From contig OX485805.1 in the NCBI GenBank assembly GCA_950295325.1, positions 57,498,758 through 57,562,757 on the forward strand: a stretch of 64,000 bases of DNA, read 5' to 3'. This DNA comes from Polytrichum commune. Taxonomy: Eukaryota > Streptophyta > Polytrichopsida > Polytrichales > Polytrichaceae. Position numbers and translations under genes: made by a program. Below the pieces are notes generated by a model. It saw only the letters and a program-made list of their open reading frames with translations, was not told where the DNA came from and did not search any database. Positions 1 to 12,093 of this stretch are shown in pieces; the first letter of the stretch is position 1, and every line of letters starts with the position of its first letter.

Positions 1-950
1 CAACCGCACATCCTCCTTTTCCTCCATCCCTCCCCAACCCCCAACCCAACCCCAACCCCAACCCCAACCCCAAACCCTAAAACCAAATCCCCCCTCCACA
101 CCCTCTCAAAGCATCAACACCATTCCATCCCTCACTCAAAACTCTCACTCCTGAGCTCGCACAACACATGTAGACAAGCAACCAACTGCATCAATGAACA
201 AAAACACGACGCTTCAACCATGGCGAGTGTAAACCCCCATCTAGTCAAATGCTGTAAACCCCGGGTGGTCTCTCTACAAGGGAAGGTTACACCTCGGACC
301 TAACTTAAAAAGGATGAGAAGTCTGGTGATCTAAAAACTACAAGTTAACACTCTACACTGAGTCCCGTTCTCCGCAGTTGGAATCGGTGTGGGAGAATGC
401 CGGGAGCTGTTGCAGGGGAGGGTGATGAGATCCTGATCAGGTGTCTGCCATGTTGGAGGAGCTGCCATGGAGCTGGCAGCTGTTGACGTAGCTCCAGGGA
501 TTAATTTAGGTAGCCACGTCGAGTCGGCGGACGGGATATGGTGATAACTCAGGATGATGTGAAGGTGTCTGGAATTGGGGAGCCATGGCGATGGAGGCTC
601 GAATTGGCATCGGAGAGGAGCGTGGCGATGGCGAAGGGTGGTGAACAGTGAAGAGGAGAGGCCAGGGGAGCTAAAATTAGGGCAGGAGAAACTGGGAAAG
701 GGGAAAAGGGCAGCTCTAATGACGAGTGTTCATTGCCCAGTTATTTAGTTTCTTACGCTACGTTGACTGCCTTTCACAGTAGCCTCCTGGGCTCATCAGG
801 CTGGAGCCACAGTGAATTATATAACATGCCTTCCTTCCTCGGGACCGGTGCCCGGGAAGTTTTTGGGCATATAGAGTCGGTCAAGATCCTAGTGATTCTA
901 AATCCAGCCCGTTATATGTTTTTTTTCTTGAAAAAATTATAGATAGAAGA
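1..950. other. Gene-free left edge with C-rich telomere-like tract
   Basis: No convincing coding region is seen. Positions 33-82 are an irregular C-rich run of CCCCAA units ending in CCCTAAA-like sequence, resembling a degenerate telomere-type repeat. The rest is moderately GC-rich single-copy-looking DNA. It could be the leader of a gene lying outside the window, but no start or splice pattern supports that. Confidence 0.5.
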
Positions 951-980
951 CTGTTAGGCCAGCGCCAAAGCACAGAAGGG

Positions 981-1113
981 GGTTGACCACCTGGCAAGTT
1001 TTTCATCAAGTAGAGAGGAGATTTCATCGTCGGGATTCGAACTGTCAACCTCTTCCTTGAGATTTGGGTATCTTTCCACCATCATCCGGTAGTTTAGGAT
1101 CATCTCGGACCCA
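981..1113 (-). repeat. tRNA-derived SINE copy 1
   Basis: Read on the minus strand this matches two other copies at 19170-19297 and 19985-20112. All share the order 'gatgaccctaaact', 'gatagtggagaggta', then a 'gttcgattcc' block and a final 'cttgatggaaaaact'. The gttcgaatcccg segment matches the RNA polymerase III box B of tRNA genes, and an A-box-like stretch lies upstream. A tRNA-derived SINE fits best; no tRNA cloverleaf is intact. Confidence 0.5.
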
Positions 1114-1260
1114 GCCAGTTACACGTTGACATCTTCCGGTTTTGGATTCATTCATTTGAGGTATATTCCTCAAAGATTCTTCTAAAATGATCGCTAATTC
1201 TCCTGAATTCTCCAACTTCAACCGGCTTTTTTTCAAACTCAACTGGTTCATCTGTAACTA
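1114..1260 (-). repeat. Dispersed 'ACCGGTT' repeat, copy a
   Basis: On the minus strand the copy carries 'aactcaaccggt'-type edges, a 'cctcaaat...atgaa' core and 'ccggaagatgtcaac'. Related copies lie at about 1960-2140, 8565-8760, 46745-46935 and 58380-58760. The family is non-coding, with paired ACCGGTT motifs at both flanks. It may be a MITE or the tail of a composite SINE, since this copy abuts SINE copy 1. Confidence 0.5.
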
Positions 1261-1300
1261 ACTGTCGGTTCTCCCCGAGCCTTGCTCAGGAAACTCTTGA

Positions 1301-1765
1301 GGGAATTAGGGAGCGAGGGAGTTATTATCATCATATACGAGCCCCCTCTCATCCATCCATCATCTAAACTTGACCTCCCTATAGGTTTGTCACCGATTCA
1401 TCTCAAGTGACCTCGAATACGCTCATTCGGAGTCTTTAAAGTTGCTTCCGGTGTCAAATAAACTAAAAATAGTGGATTCTAGACTGCACACTATGTCAAG
1501 GGTTTTGTGTTGGAGGATCAAGAAGTTCACACGCTTGCACTTGTAATTCGGTAATTCCCATAATTGATCATCTAACATAAAAATCCTTGAAATAGTGTGC
1601 AACCCAAAATTGGTTTGATACTGGAGGCAGCTTTAAAGACCCCGAATTAGTGTATTCGAAGTCACTTGAGATGAATCGACGACAAACCTCTAGGGGGGTC
1701 AAGTTTGGATGTTGGATGGATGAGAGAGACGCTCGTATGCGATACCTACTCCCTCGATTGAAGTT
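1301..1765. mobile_element. Foldback element with arms of about 180 bp
   Basis: The left arm (about 1301-1500) and right arm (about 1575-1765) are inverted copies of each other. Shared blocks include 'ctctcatccatcca', 'aaacttgacc', 'gattcatctcaagtgac', 'gtctttaaag' and 'gcacactat'. They are separated by about 75 bp of unpaired sequence. No coding capacity is present. Single arms of the same family recur at 18321-18560 and within 50740-52190. Confidence 0.65.
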
Positions 1766-1959
1766 GGAGAACATGAAGATTGAACCAAATAATACCCACA
1801 TACTTGTGATGGAGTGCGAGTCGTGGTGAATTATGTGAAGTGGATGAGCCCAAAACCTTCTAGGTTACTTGTGGGGCAAACGCTTGTTTTGGTAATGTGA
1901 TCAAATCGTACTTTTGTGATGAGCAAATTAGTGTCCGGGGAGGATTTTGAGCACAATCG

Positions 1960-2140
1960 GTTGAGATCCTAGTGTTTCCAAGTCCAACCGGTTGCATGTT
2001 TGACATCTTCTGGTTTTTCTTTATCAATTTGATGTATACTCTAAAATTCTCCAAAAGGATTTGGTAAATTTCCTGAAGTCTTGAATTTCAACCGGTAATT
2101 TCTCAAACTCAACTAGGTTCATCTGTAACTAGCGGTCAGG
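1960..2140 (-). repeat. Dispersed 'ACCGGTT' repeat, copy b
   Basis: This copy contains 'ccaaccggttgcatg', 'gacatcttctggttttt' and 'ctcaaactcaac' in the same order as copy a. It is non-coding. Confidence 0.5.
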
Positions 2141-2684
2141 TCTCCTAGTTCATTGGAGTAAACCGACTTAACTATGAGCATTTTTTTGGTTATATCCTAA
2201 GCAAAGGATCTTGGACTAGGAATCAACACAGTCAACTTTCCACCCATTACCGTAGTTCTTTAATTCTTTACAAATCCATACGTAATCTTTCAAGGCAGTT
2301 GAGCTATAAGTCCTCTTGGATGCTTGTAAGATACTTTTTGTTTTTGTTTCATTGGGACTCGAACATGGACTCAATTTGTTGTTGTGATGAGCACTTTCAC
2401 TCATAACCGTATATTTCTCCAATATGTTTGTGCACAACATTATTTAGTTGCTATCGACCGTTCCATTCTACTAATATAAGTACAATGTTTCACCCAAGTT
2501 TTCAATCTGAAGTTGTCAATGTAGTTCTCTGTTGTGAGGATAAGGGGTTGTTTACACCATGGACTATGAAGTTGTCCCATGTTCCTCTAAAATACGTGAT
2601 TGGCCGTTGAACTTGTCCCAAGACCACTTCGGTTTACATCAAGAAAAAAACATAAGAGTGACCATGGAACTTGAGGTCCCCAAA
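2141..2684. other. Spacer left of the first CACTA element
   Basis: No gene is supported. Positions 2541-2581 ('ccatggactatgaagttgtc' region) are an inverted match to about 16180-16222 on the far side of the CACTA element, which suggests the transposon landed inside an older inverted-repeat structure. Confidence 0.4.
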
Positions 2685-2699
2685 CACTACAAGAAAATG

Positions 2700-3200
2700 G
2701 GTGTAAAAACGACCAGAAGTTGACACTGAAATGTCCAAATTGACAAGTGCTACTCGAAACACGTGTTTTCTGTCATTCTAGATATACATGGTGAGTTTTG
2801 TCATCTTCTAGTCAATATTTTGACAGGCTTTACAACGTGGAATCGGAAATAAGGTTTTTATTGAGATTTATAATTATTTTACTTGCCATGTCATCGAAAG
2901 CCGACGTGGACTTTCATTTCACATGTTCATCACAGCATGAGAAAATTAACACACCGAATGAATTTTCGATATGTAGTCGTCATTTTTACTCTTCATTTTT
3001 AAAAAATTTCGTTACCATTAGGATGATCTGAATTTACCGGATTTGGTGTAGTTGATTATAGGAGAGTAATTTACTATCTACAACACGCTCACTCTGAACT
3101 TTCTTCACTTTCGGTTTTACCCACAACTTCGTTACCAATAATCTGTTACCATATTCTCTACAACGTGTCTCACTAGTAAATACTGCAATACAGTTAAAAT
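2700..3200. promoter_or_regulatory. Left subterminal repeat region of CACTA element 1
   Basis: Short TTGACA/TGTCA/TGACA motifs recur in both orientations at about 2713, 2739, 2770, 2800, 2818 and 2887. In En/Spm such subterminal motifs bind the accessory protein. Here binding is inferred only from position and repetition. Sequence from 3200 to 3888 shows no gene. Confidence 0.45.
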
Positions 3201-3888
3201 AATTAGAGTGACTCCGTTATTGTTCTGGTTTAGGGCTCTCTAGTTAATATCACGTTTGTCAGATATACTGAGAACCAAAAATATACACTGGCAGTAGAAA
3301 TATTGATTCCACCCAAAAAAAAGGATATGGTGATATGCAAAACATTTAGGGCTGCAAGTACACATGAAATTGCAAAAATATTGTATATTACACTCTTTGC
3401 TATATTACACAAATACCGGACGTTTGGTCTTACGCATGTGTAATCCACTTCCTATTGAAACTAATTCTGAACTACTGCCTTATGATCTCACTGCCGTGAG
3501 AATCTCAGAACATGATTCATGATCACTAAGATAGATAGATAGAAACTCCGGTCCCTTTTAGGGGCCGGCGTGAATAGAGTGTCCATTCGTAATGCCAACA
3601 ACCCGATGCCCACAGGACATGGGGAAGTTGGGTAATGATCACTAACATCACTATATAGTGATACAGGACCGAAGATCTTCGTGAAGAGTGTTGTAAGCTC
3701 CACCGCATTACTGCCACAAAGACAAAATTCAAGTTCGTGATGTGCAGACTTTCAACAACATGTTACAATGGTCACGAATAATAAATATGCAGACTAACTA
3801 ATCCTCTTGAACACTCCCTATACAATTAGCACATCAGTTATAGTTGCATCCAGGAAGTACCTGCCAACAGAACAATAAATGAGTGGAT

Positions 3889-6800
3889 TCACGAAGAATT
3901 AGGTTTGCAGCCCACCTGGTCATCATCGGAGTGTTCTGAATTCCTCGACGAACCTTCTGTTGACTCGCTCTCAGAACTTTCAGGAACAAATTCTTCACTC
4001 CCGCCGTCTGAACTTGGTTCAGACTCCTCTACTTGATTTCTTGGAGGAACTCCACGCCCAGTAAGCCCGCCACGCCTGCCCCTTGTGCCTCCTCGGTTCG
4101 TACCTTGAGCCCCACGTCCTCCCCATCGTCCTGTATTCCCTCGATTGAGGGGCTCAAGATACACATCCACTCCTGTTGTAGCTGGAGGCAGCTCCTGCTC
4201 CCCAACTTCCCGATCAGGCCGTAAGCCTTCATAGTCTTCATTTTGCCCCATTTGAAATAATTCGGGCTCCTCTTCGTTTTCACTGTTCGGTATCACCCGT
4301 TTCCCTCTGACATCTTTCCTTAACACCACTCTCCAACCCGGAGACTCCCTAGCGTTCGAATAAAACACTTGTTCACAGTGCATTGGAAATGCAAAACTAT
4401 CTCTACAAACCGTACCATATCTTCTTTCATAGTTTGCTAACGTGAAGCCCCATTTGTCTCTTTTTATTGTTGCATTATCTCCCCTGTAATTAGCCTTCAC
4501 AAAATCGCATACTAAAACCACTAAGCAATGACGTCTGTAGTTAAGTTCTAATATCTCCTCAATGTGTCCAACGTATTCCACATCTGCCTGAACTTGGTTA
4601 GCATCACGGGTATTATTCCTGCATACTTGCCTGAAGGTAGCTGCAACTCCACTATTGCATGTTCTTAAGGTCCTCTCTGAGCTTATAACTCGAAAGTGGT
4701 TACCGAAAGCATACATTGATCTATACGCTGTAGCTACTCGCAATGGGCCCAGCGCTGTGTCCACTACCATCTGATCTACAACAACACCCGCTTGCTGTTC
4801 ATGCCGTACCTCTTCCTGGATCCATTCTGAGAACACGGGTAATGGTCGGAGCTCTCTGGGAAACACAAACCTGGTCCTTCTTCGTCGACGTTGTTCTCGT
4901 CGATACTGTTCTCGATCATGCTCCCGTTCTTTTGCCTGGTCCTCATATTTCCTGTACAGCGTGAATTAGGACTCGGCCACTCATTCATAAACTCCCTAAC
5001 GTTAGACTGCCCATCCAAGATTCCTACTGGGCCCTAAAGCTAACGAATTACCTAAGTTCAACCCCAATTGTAAAACTCTTTTTAATTATGTTCAAGTGGG
5101 TAGCTCCTGACACGCATCAAAATTAACCCTAACATGCACACACATCCAGGTAAAGAAGGAAAGTCGTACCTTGTGTAGGGAGCCATGTGCTCGGTGTTCT
5201 CTAGTACAAATCCGTGTATCAACTTCATAAACTCAGGCGACATGACTCGGTCCCGTTTGGCACCCTCCAGGATCTCATCAAACATTGCAGGTTCCTCCTT
5301 GTCATCCCATGCTCGCTTTCTTGTAGGAGTATACTCTGAGAGATACTCATTTAGAAAGCCAACTGACTCTTCTCTCAAATATCCATGTGCCATACTCCCT
5401 TCAGGTTTAGCTTTATTTTTCACGAATCCTTTCAAGCCTTTCATATACCTCTCAAATGGATACATCCAGCGCGTATGGACTGGACCGCAAATGTATAACT
5501 CCTCCACCAAGTGTATTGGTAGATGCATCATTATGACAAATATTGATGGTGGCAACTCCTTTTCTAACGAGCAAATGGTCTCAGCGACATCTTCTAGCAT
5601 TACTACTTTTTGATTAACATCTACCACTTTCGCAGTGATGACTCGAAATAATCTACTGACGCGCATTACAGCTCCAACAACTTTGCAATTACCTATGTTC
5701 CTTAAACACAAAGGTATCACTTGTTGGAGCAAGATATGAAAATCATGAGTCTTTAAACCCCTCAATTTCCCATCTGATATCCTAGAGCTCAAGGGGCCTA
5801 CATAACCTGATGGAAATTTTAAATCTCTCAATGTGGTGAGGAATTGCTGACGCTCGTCTTTTGTCAGAACATATGGTGCATCGGGCTTGAAATGAGTACG
5901 TCCATCCGGATTCCGCTGCAAGTGAAGGTGTGGCCGGATCCCCCTTGCACGCATGTCCTCCCTCGATTTCGCATCATCTGTTTCGCCAAACAACGTCCTC
6001 AATAAATTTTCACAGATGTTTTTTTCGCAATGCATTGCGTCTAACATGTGCCGGGTAGGAAGTTTCTGCACAGACCACACTAACATTTAGCCTCCCAAAT
6101 TTGAGTTAAACTGTTTAATTAACTGTCACAATTCTACACTAGGAGCGCTACTTGATATTAGCCGCTCTTGTGAACAACATATTCTGATCAAATTCCACTA
6201 GTGCAAGAGCTGAAATTCAGGCCATCAATATAATTGTGCACACTTAAGTCTTAGCTACCCTAGCGCATGAGAGCACTCCTACTATAAACGGACTTAACAT
6301 AATCAAATTATAAACAAATAAACATAAGAAATAAAATAGACTTACCTGCCAATACGGTAGTTGAAACAAAATGCTTACTCGTTTTACACCCGTTTTTTTT
6401 ACAGGGTCATGTTGTGAATTTTGATGCCCCCCAAGTTGGAGGAAGGACTCCCTCCATGCTCCTCGCAATCTCACCGTTACTCCGGATTGTCGAACAGGTG
6501 GTGGATCGTGATTTGGTCGCCCATTGAACGCGGCACGGGCTGTCCTCCAATGGTGGTTCGGTCTGAGCCACCTCCGATGGCCTAGAAAAACTGTCTTGCA
6601 TGCCTCTCTCGAATGCTCTGCAAAAGTCCCCTCCCCACATACCGGACAACCGGCATACCCTTTCCCACTTTGACCAGAGATCAGAGTATAGGCTGGATAA
6701 TCATTTATCGTCCATATGAGCATGCCTCGCATCTTGAAGCGCCTATTTGGTCCATCTGGTTCTGACATATCAGTAGCTAACACTCCCCTCCAAAGTTTCT

Positions 6801-8249
6801 TTAGCTCATGTACAAGTGGTTGTAAAAAAACATCTATCGTATTCTCTGATGGTGAGGTAGGTCCAGGTATTATCATACTTAGACTAATGAAGAATCTTTT
6901 TGTTAACAAATATGGTGGTAGGTTGTAGAGTACTATCATAACCGGCCACACAGAGTGTTTAGAAGACTGCAAACTGTGCGGATTTACGCCGTCTAAAGCA
7001 AGCCCCATTCTAAGATTCCTATCCTGCCCACTAAAGCTAGGAAAATGTTCTTGAATGAATCTCCATTGTTCACTATCCACAACTGATCTCATTTTCCTAT
7101 CTTGCGAAAAATTTGCACTATGCCATCGCATATGCTTTGCTAATTCTGGACAACAAAACATTCTTCTCAACCTCCTTATCAATGAGAAATACCGGAGCAC
7201 CCTAACTGGAACAGATTTGGACCCTGGAACGTACCTGGACTTCAGGCAAATTGGACACTCCTGTAATTCTGACTTCTCTTTCCAATATAACGTTCGACCA
7301 CACTCACAGCAGTGTATGGTCTCATGCGATAAACCAAGCTTCATGAGCATTGTCTTCATCTCATATGAAGATTTCGGGCATGTATTGTCTTTTGGCAGTA
7401 CATCATATTTTAGGAACGTCAATATTTCGTCTAAGCAATGGTGGCTGAATGAAAACAGTGTGCACAAGGACATAAGAATGATGCTAAACTGTAACCTACT
7501 ATTCTCAGAACCTGGATACAGGGGCTGCATAGACTCTCGGAGTAGCGCCTCCACGATAGGTGTACAATCTGGTTCATCTTCCTCTGAAGACATGTCATCG
7601 AAATCCAGTGTTTCGTCCTCCACCTCTCTGAAGGACCCGTGAATTTCATCCACCCTCGCAAAGTAGTTTTCCGCCATCTCCTCGAAGTTGACATTTGTAT
7701 TCGGAGGTGCTGGTTGAAAAGCCGCATAGTCTTCTGCATCCAAAAAGACGTCCTCTTCTCTCGTGTTATTGTCCTCTTGTACTGGTGCATGACCGTCGAG
7801 TTCAAAGTCATCTTCTCTGATTTCAGTCCGTTCATGGGGATTTCTCTTCAATACGGAAGCACAACATCAAATGCACATCGAATGGTTAAGAGCACGTAGC
7901 ATCGTGGATAACCCGCGGTTTTAGGACTTATTCTTCGTTTCATACATGCAGGCTGAAAACGATATGACTACACTACGCACAATACGTTCAAATTGAGAAA
8001 AAATCAAATCCTGTACTATAGTTCTGTACATGACGCGGTTTAGTCTAAGAGTGTTGTGGAGCTTACGAGAAGGGGCTCGTTCAGTTTGTTGTCACGCCCG
8101 TACTTGCGATGGTGACGTTCAACTGTTTGAACTGACTGGCTCTTAAATCCGTGGCATCTTTCGCATCCACATGGATATCTTGCAATTCCTTGACGAGTTG
8201 CTAAAGCCCTCTCTATGTGGTACGCATCTCCAAGGCGCATTGGCCTCAT
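3889..8249 (-). CDS. CACTA TNP2-type transposase, four exons, about 1213 aa
   Basis: The encoded protein is the DNA-cleaving transposase of a CACTA element. Exons on the minus strand are 8249-8067, 7845-6346, 6065-5170 and 4951-3889. Each junction has GT-AG signals and phases match, giving 3642 nt with no internal stop. Exon 1 carries a cysteine cluster (YPCGCERCHGF, then a His pair), like the N-terminal transposase-associated domain. Exon 2 has a zinc-ribbon pattern (CCECG, then CPICL), the LALDGVNP motif holding the first catalytic Asp of the TNP2 core, INDYPAY, and a second CPVC cluster. Exon 3 begins LPTRHMLDAMHCEKN, continuing the TNP2 core, and then matches DUF4218. Exon 4 matches DUF4216 and ends in a Gly/Arg/Ser-rich acidic tail. 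The start at 8249 is the first ATG in frame; an earlier exon is possible because the N-terminal domain looks short. Confidence 0.85.
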
Positions 8250-11200
8250 CGTCTTATGTCAACCTCTCTTCACAGTAAGAGGATGCAACTATGTACACAG
8301 ATATGACAATCCCTAATTAGAGTATGTTGTACCTACAGAAACACCGGAACGAGAGCATTGTAAGCACGTCACTTCATTCAGGCCAGCATCATACAGTCTA
8401 CTCATGAATTTAAGGCAACACCAGAATGTTCCTAGACTGATATCACGGGGATAAATACTGCAGTATCTTGCAGAGGAAAAAAATTGGCTAAAAGGTGAGA
8501 TGATGAGCTTCTGCAGTAAGTCACCCAAGATATGAAGGGGGAGATCCAACCACTAGTTACAAATGGGCCGGTTGAGTTTGAAAAATAACGGGTTCAAGAC
8601 TTTAGACAAATTGCTGATCAGTTTAGAGGGATCTATGGATTATATCTTGCATTAATGAAGAGAATCTGAAAGATATGAACATGTAACCAGTTGGACTTGT
8701 AAACCAGGAAGATTAACACTTGGACTTGACCGACTTTGCCCAAAATCTCCGCGTTAACTACAACCATGATTTCTTAAGGCTTAAATTAGCATTCTTAAAG
8801 CTTATTAACCCTAAATTAACTCATCTCTTAATATCAGGTCTTGAGATTACCTAAAAGATGCAAGATAAATGATGGATTGCTAAATGGCTCCAAATACAAC
8901 TAATCCTAAACCGAATGATGTGTTCAACAAATGTGAGAAAACTTGGCCACTGCTCATTTGGAGGACGAGGAGTCCTTTTACTGTCAAGTCTTACATTGCA
9001 ATTACTTGTATCGTTCTTCAGCATCACATACAGAAAGTTCATTAGACACATGAATTCATGCTGGAACTTGAAAGTAATTAGGCTGAAACTGAAGAACATC
9101 TGAAAGTGATCGATTCATCACAAGACTCCCAGCTGTGATCACTGAACTTACTTTTAGGTTTGCAAGAATTGTGAATTGAGTTGGGCACAGTCAACTGTTG
9201 GATCTACCGCAATGACGATGTTCAAGTGGGTAGCAGGTGGCTTCCTCTACGACACATTATGACCTCAATGCCCACCACCGGCCAATAATAATTAAACCTG
9301 AGTAAATTAAGTAGTAAGTACAACCGATTTGAATCAACCACCTAATTTCATCATCACATCCTCACTAATAAGTTTCACGGGAGTACTTAATTACCTCGTG
9401 GACAGAAAATGATGTTAAATAGTTACACAGAAGACTCAGGAAAGTGGCTAATCAAGTCCGTAAACTTTGTGACAATGTAAATACATCGACTTAGATTAAG
9501 CAAGGCAAGCTTGTAGAGTAAATTGTATGAGCACTCACACAGCATGATGATAGATTACTTATGTCAGTCCAGATATGAAATCTTCCCAGTGCGATCAAGT
9601 CAAGTAAGTGGGAGGAATTTCCGAAATTTTCAGATGGAAGTTAGGTGTGACTTTTGTGAAGTGTTCTCCACGCAGAGTCAGCAGAGGTTCAATATACAAG
9701 AATTCCTAGATAATGGAGATAGATGATGAACTTCAAGAGTGACCGAGTACCTGCAGTAGCGGACATGTCGTTCTGCAAAGGGAGCCAGCGGCCATCCTTA
9801 ATCTTCAACGCCCATTGAACTCTGGACAAAAGAGACCGGGATGTCAACCGAATTTGCCTCAGAAACAACATAAGAATTCGTGCATGACAATACTGAAAGT
9901 AGTAACGATTCAAGAGCACGAAGATCTAAAGAATCAGATTTATCACAAGGAAGTGAAGTCCTTACTAACACTGATTAGTGAGGGCAATGAATATGCCATT
10001 GTTGGGCGGTCATCAAAAAAATCCTCTTGCGATGAGTGCAACATGAAGCCTCCACGGTATGAGTTGAAACGATACGCCCCAATTGACAAAAACGAGGAGT
10101 TCTTTACTCTGCAAATTGAGGTTGGAAATTCGTTGAAAGACACGTACCCCTCCGGTGTAGCAGTTGTGCCGTCTGAACGGGTAGATTCTCGCTGTGGACA
10201 TCGTGGCTGAAGAGCGAAATCTCTGCTATCCATCCCGTGGTGCAGTGTAGGAAGCTGGAAGCTGAGTCAGGGTTTCCAGAAAAGTGAGGAGCCACCACAC
10301 TCGCCCTACGCAGGAGCTCCAAAATTAGCAGAAAATGTTACAAATTTTCAATTGTGGCGATGCATAATGCTCACGCAACTAGCAGAGACACACTGAGAAT
10401 AGGAGAAGGAAGCTAAAGAAGGAAAAGGAACGACTGAGAAGAACGGTTCCGTTATTCATCCGGAAATTAGGGCTTGTTGGATGAAAAAGTGTCAATGCAG
10501 AATTGAGGCACAAACTTCCACGTCTGTACACGTCCTCTTCTTCTCTTGTCAATTAATTTTCTAAACTTGCATGTGGTGTGTCAACTTTCTTTTACAGCCT
10601 TTGTTCTTTCTTACCGAGCTGCTTTCTAGTCTTGCACAGAGAAATAGTGGCCGCCACCTAGGGACCCTAGTTTTTCTTGACATTTGTATCGATGTTCATG
10701 GTGTCGCTGCAGATAGACAGCTCCTATCTGAAGACACCTCGGACAGTTGCGAGGAGGGAGAACCGTGAACCGCTTCGACGTAGATAAACTCTGAGGCAAG
10801 TAGTGTGAAGCATAGTTTCCTTATTTTCTTTGCAGGTCTCCTCTTACAGGATTAGCACTACCGCATCATGTAAAGTACGGAGAGGAGTAATCCAACAGAG
10901 TTGATACATGTAGATATCGAACCCTCTTTGGATTATCTTGTTTGCAGAATCGCTTCATGCCAAGGAGTAAGGCCGTTTGGATTCAATTTCGGCCTGATGT
11001 TTTGCCAGTTTTGGATGAGCAGATCACAAAAGTTGTGCTCAAAATCTATATATGGCCTGAATGGCCACCTCCCTCCTTTGAAGGTTTATGCTGCTTTTGT
11101 CTGTCGATAAGCACCCTTTCAGAGTTGTGAGGTGTTGACGTCTGATTCTCAGTTACTTCTTAGAAGGTATGCAACGTGGAGTGCACATTCCCAACCTTAC

Positions 11201-12093
11201 GGTAGTCCTCTCCGATCCCAAAGTATTTATGCGGATTCAGATCTCAGAGGCCATCCTTGTTACCGAACTGGCTGAAACTACTCTCTTCCTTCGAGACTTA
11301 AGTGATGGAAAATGATCATGAGATTGGGCCTTATAAGATTTAGCTATTCTGTGTCAAACTGCCTCGTAATAGATATTGATCACAAGCTCCTCCAAGCAAC
11401 AAGCTACTTATTCAATTTGAAATGTTCCTACAGGTATCCCACATTTTTTCCCAAGTCTTGTATTTTTGTGGGTACTGAATTTTTGCATACTTTTCGTTCA
11501 CATTTTTAGTGAAATGAATATGTTGTGTCCCCTGGGATGGTGCAGGAATCCTTGTTTCTGGAGGCCACCCATAAGCGCAGACAGTGGAACTTGGAAGGGT
11601 GGCTAAGAGAACGAGATTGAAGTTGGGAAACCTGATTGGAGTTCCTTATCACAATGAAATAATCAACATTTGAGCTCATTTTCGGATTATTGGTCAACAC
11701 CATTGAAGCATTTTGGGTCAATTACTAAGCATTTCAGGTTAACTTATTCGCCAACATCCATTTAGTTGAATGAATTGTTGCCTCACGCACTCAAGTCAGG
11801 TATTAGATAACATGGATTCAAAGTAAACAAAAAACAGTCTTGCCCTCCTTTACAAAAACCATCCTTCGAGGATCGTGTGCCAATTTCGTGGCGAGTATCT
11901 CTATTGTAGTAACTTTACTTGAATTTCCTTGCCGGTCATTCTTCAAGCATCAGCTGAAACCAGAAATTGCACTAAAAAGAAGTTGACACAAAATTGAAGT
12001 GCTAAGTTGAAACTATGTTAAAATTGAAAATGTGCTAAAATTGAAACTGTGCTAAGTTGAAACTGTGTTGTGCTTTGATATTGTTCATAGGAA
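8250..12093. other. Interior of CACTA element 1 between its two genes
   Basis: This serves as the divergent promoter side of both transposon genes and contains no firmly supported gene. It holds ACCGGTT repeat copy c (8565-8760). Positions 9740-10540 look gene-derived: short open frames on both strands, and a minus-strand leader-like stretch containing 'caagccctaatttccgg'. A 17-bp unit around 'ctaaaattgaaactgtg' repeats about four times at 11999-12068. Host sequence captured by the transposon is possible but not shown. Confidence 0.35.
8565..8760 (+). repeat. Dispersed 'ACCGGTT' repeat, copy c, inside CACTA 1
   Basis: The sequence shares 'ccggttgagtttga', 'gggttcaagact', 'aatgaagag', 'ctgaaagat' and 'aaccagttggacttg' with copies at 46745 and 58380. 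It is non-coding and nested within the transposon. Confidence 0.5.

Noticed and set aside
7055-7642. 195-codon plus-strand open frame
   Set aside because: It lies antisense to exon 2 of the TNP2 transposase, whose motifs are unmistakable.
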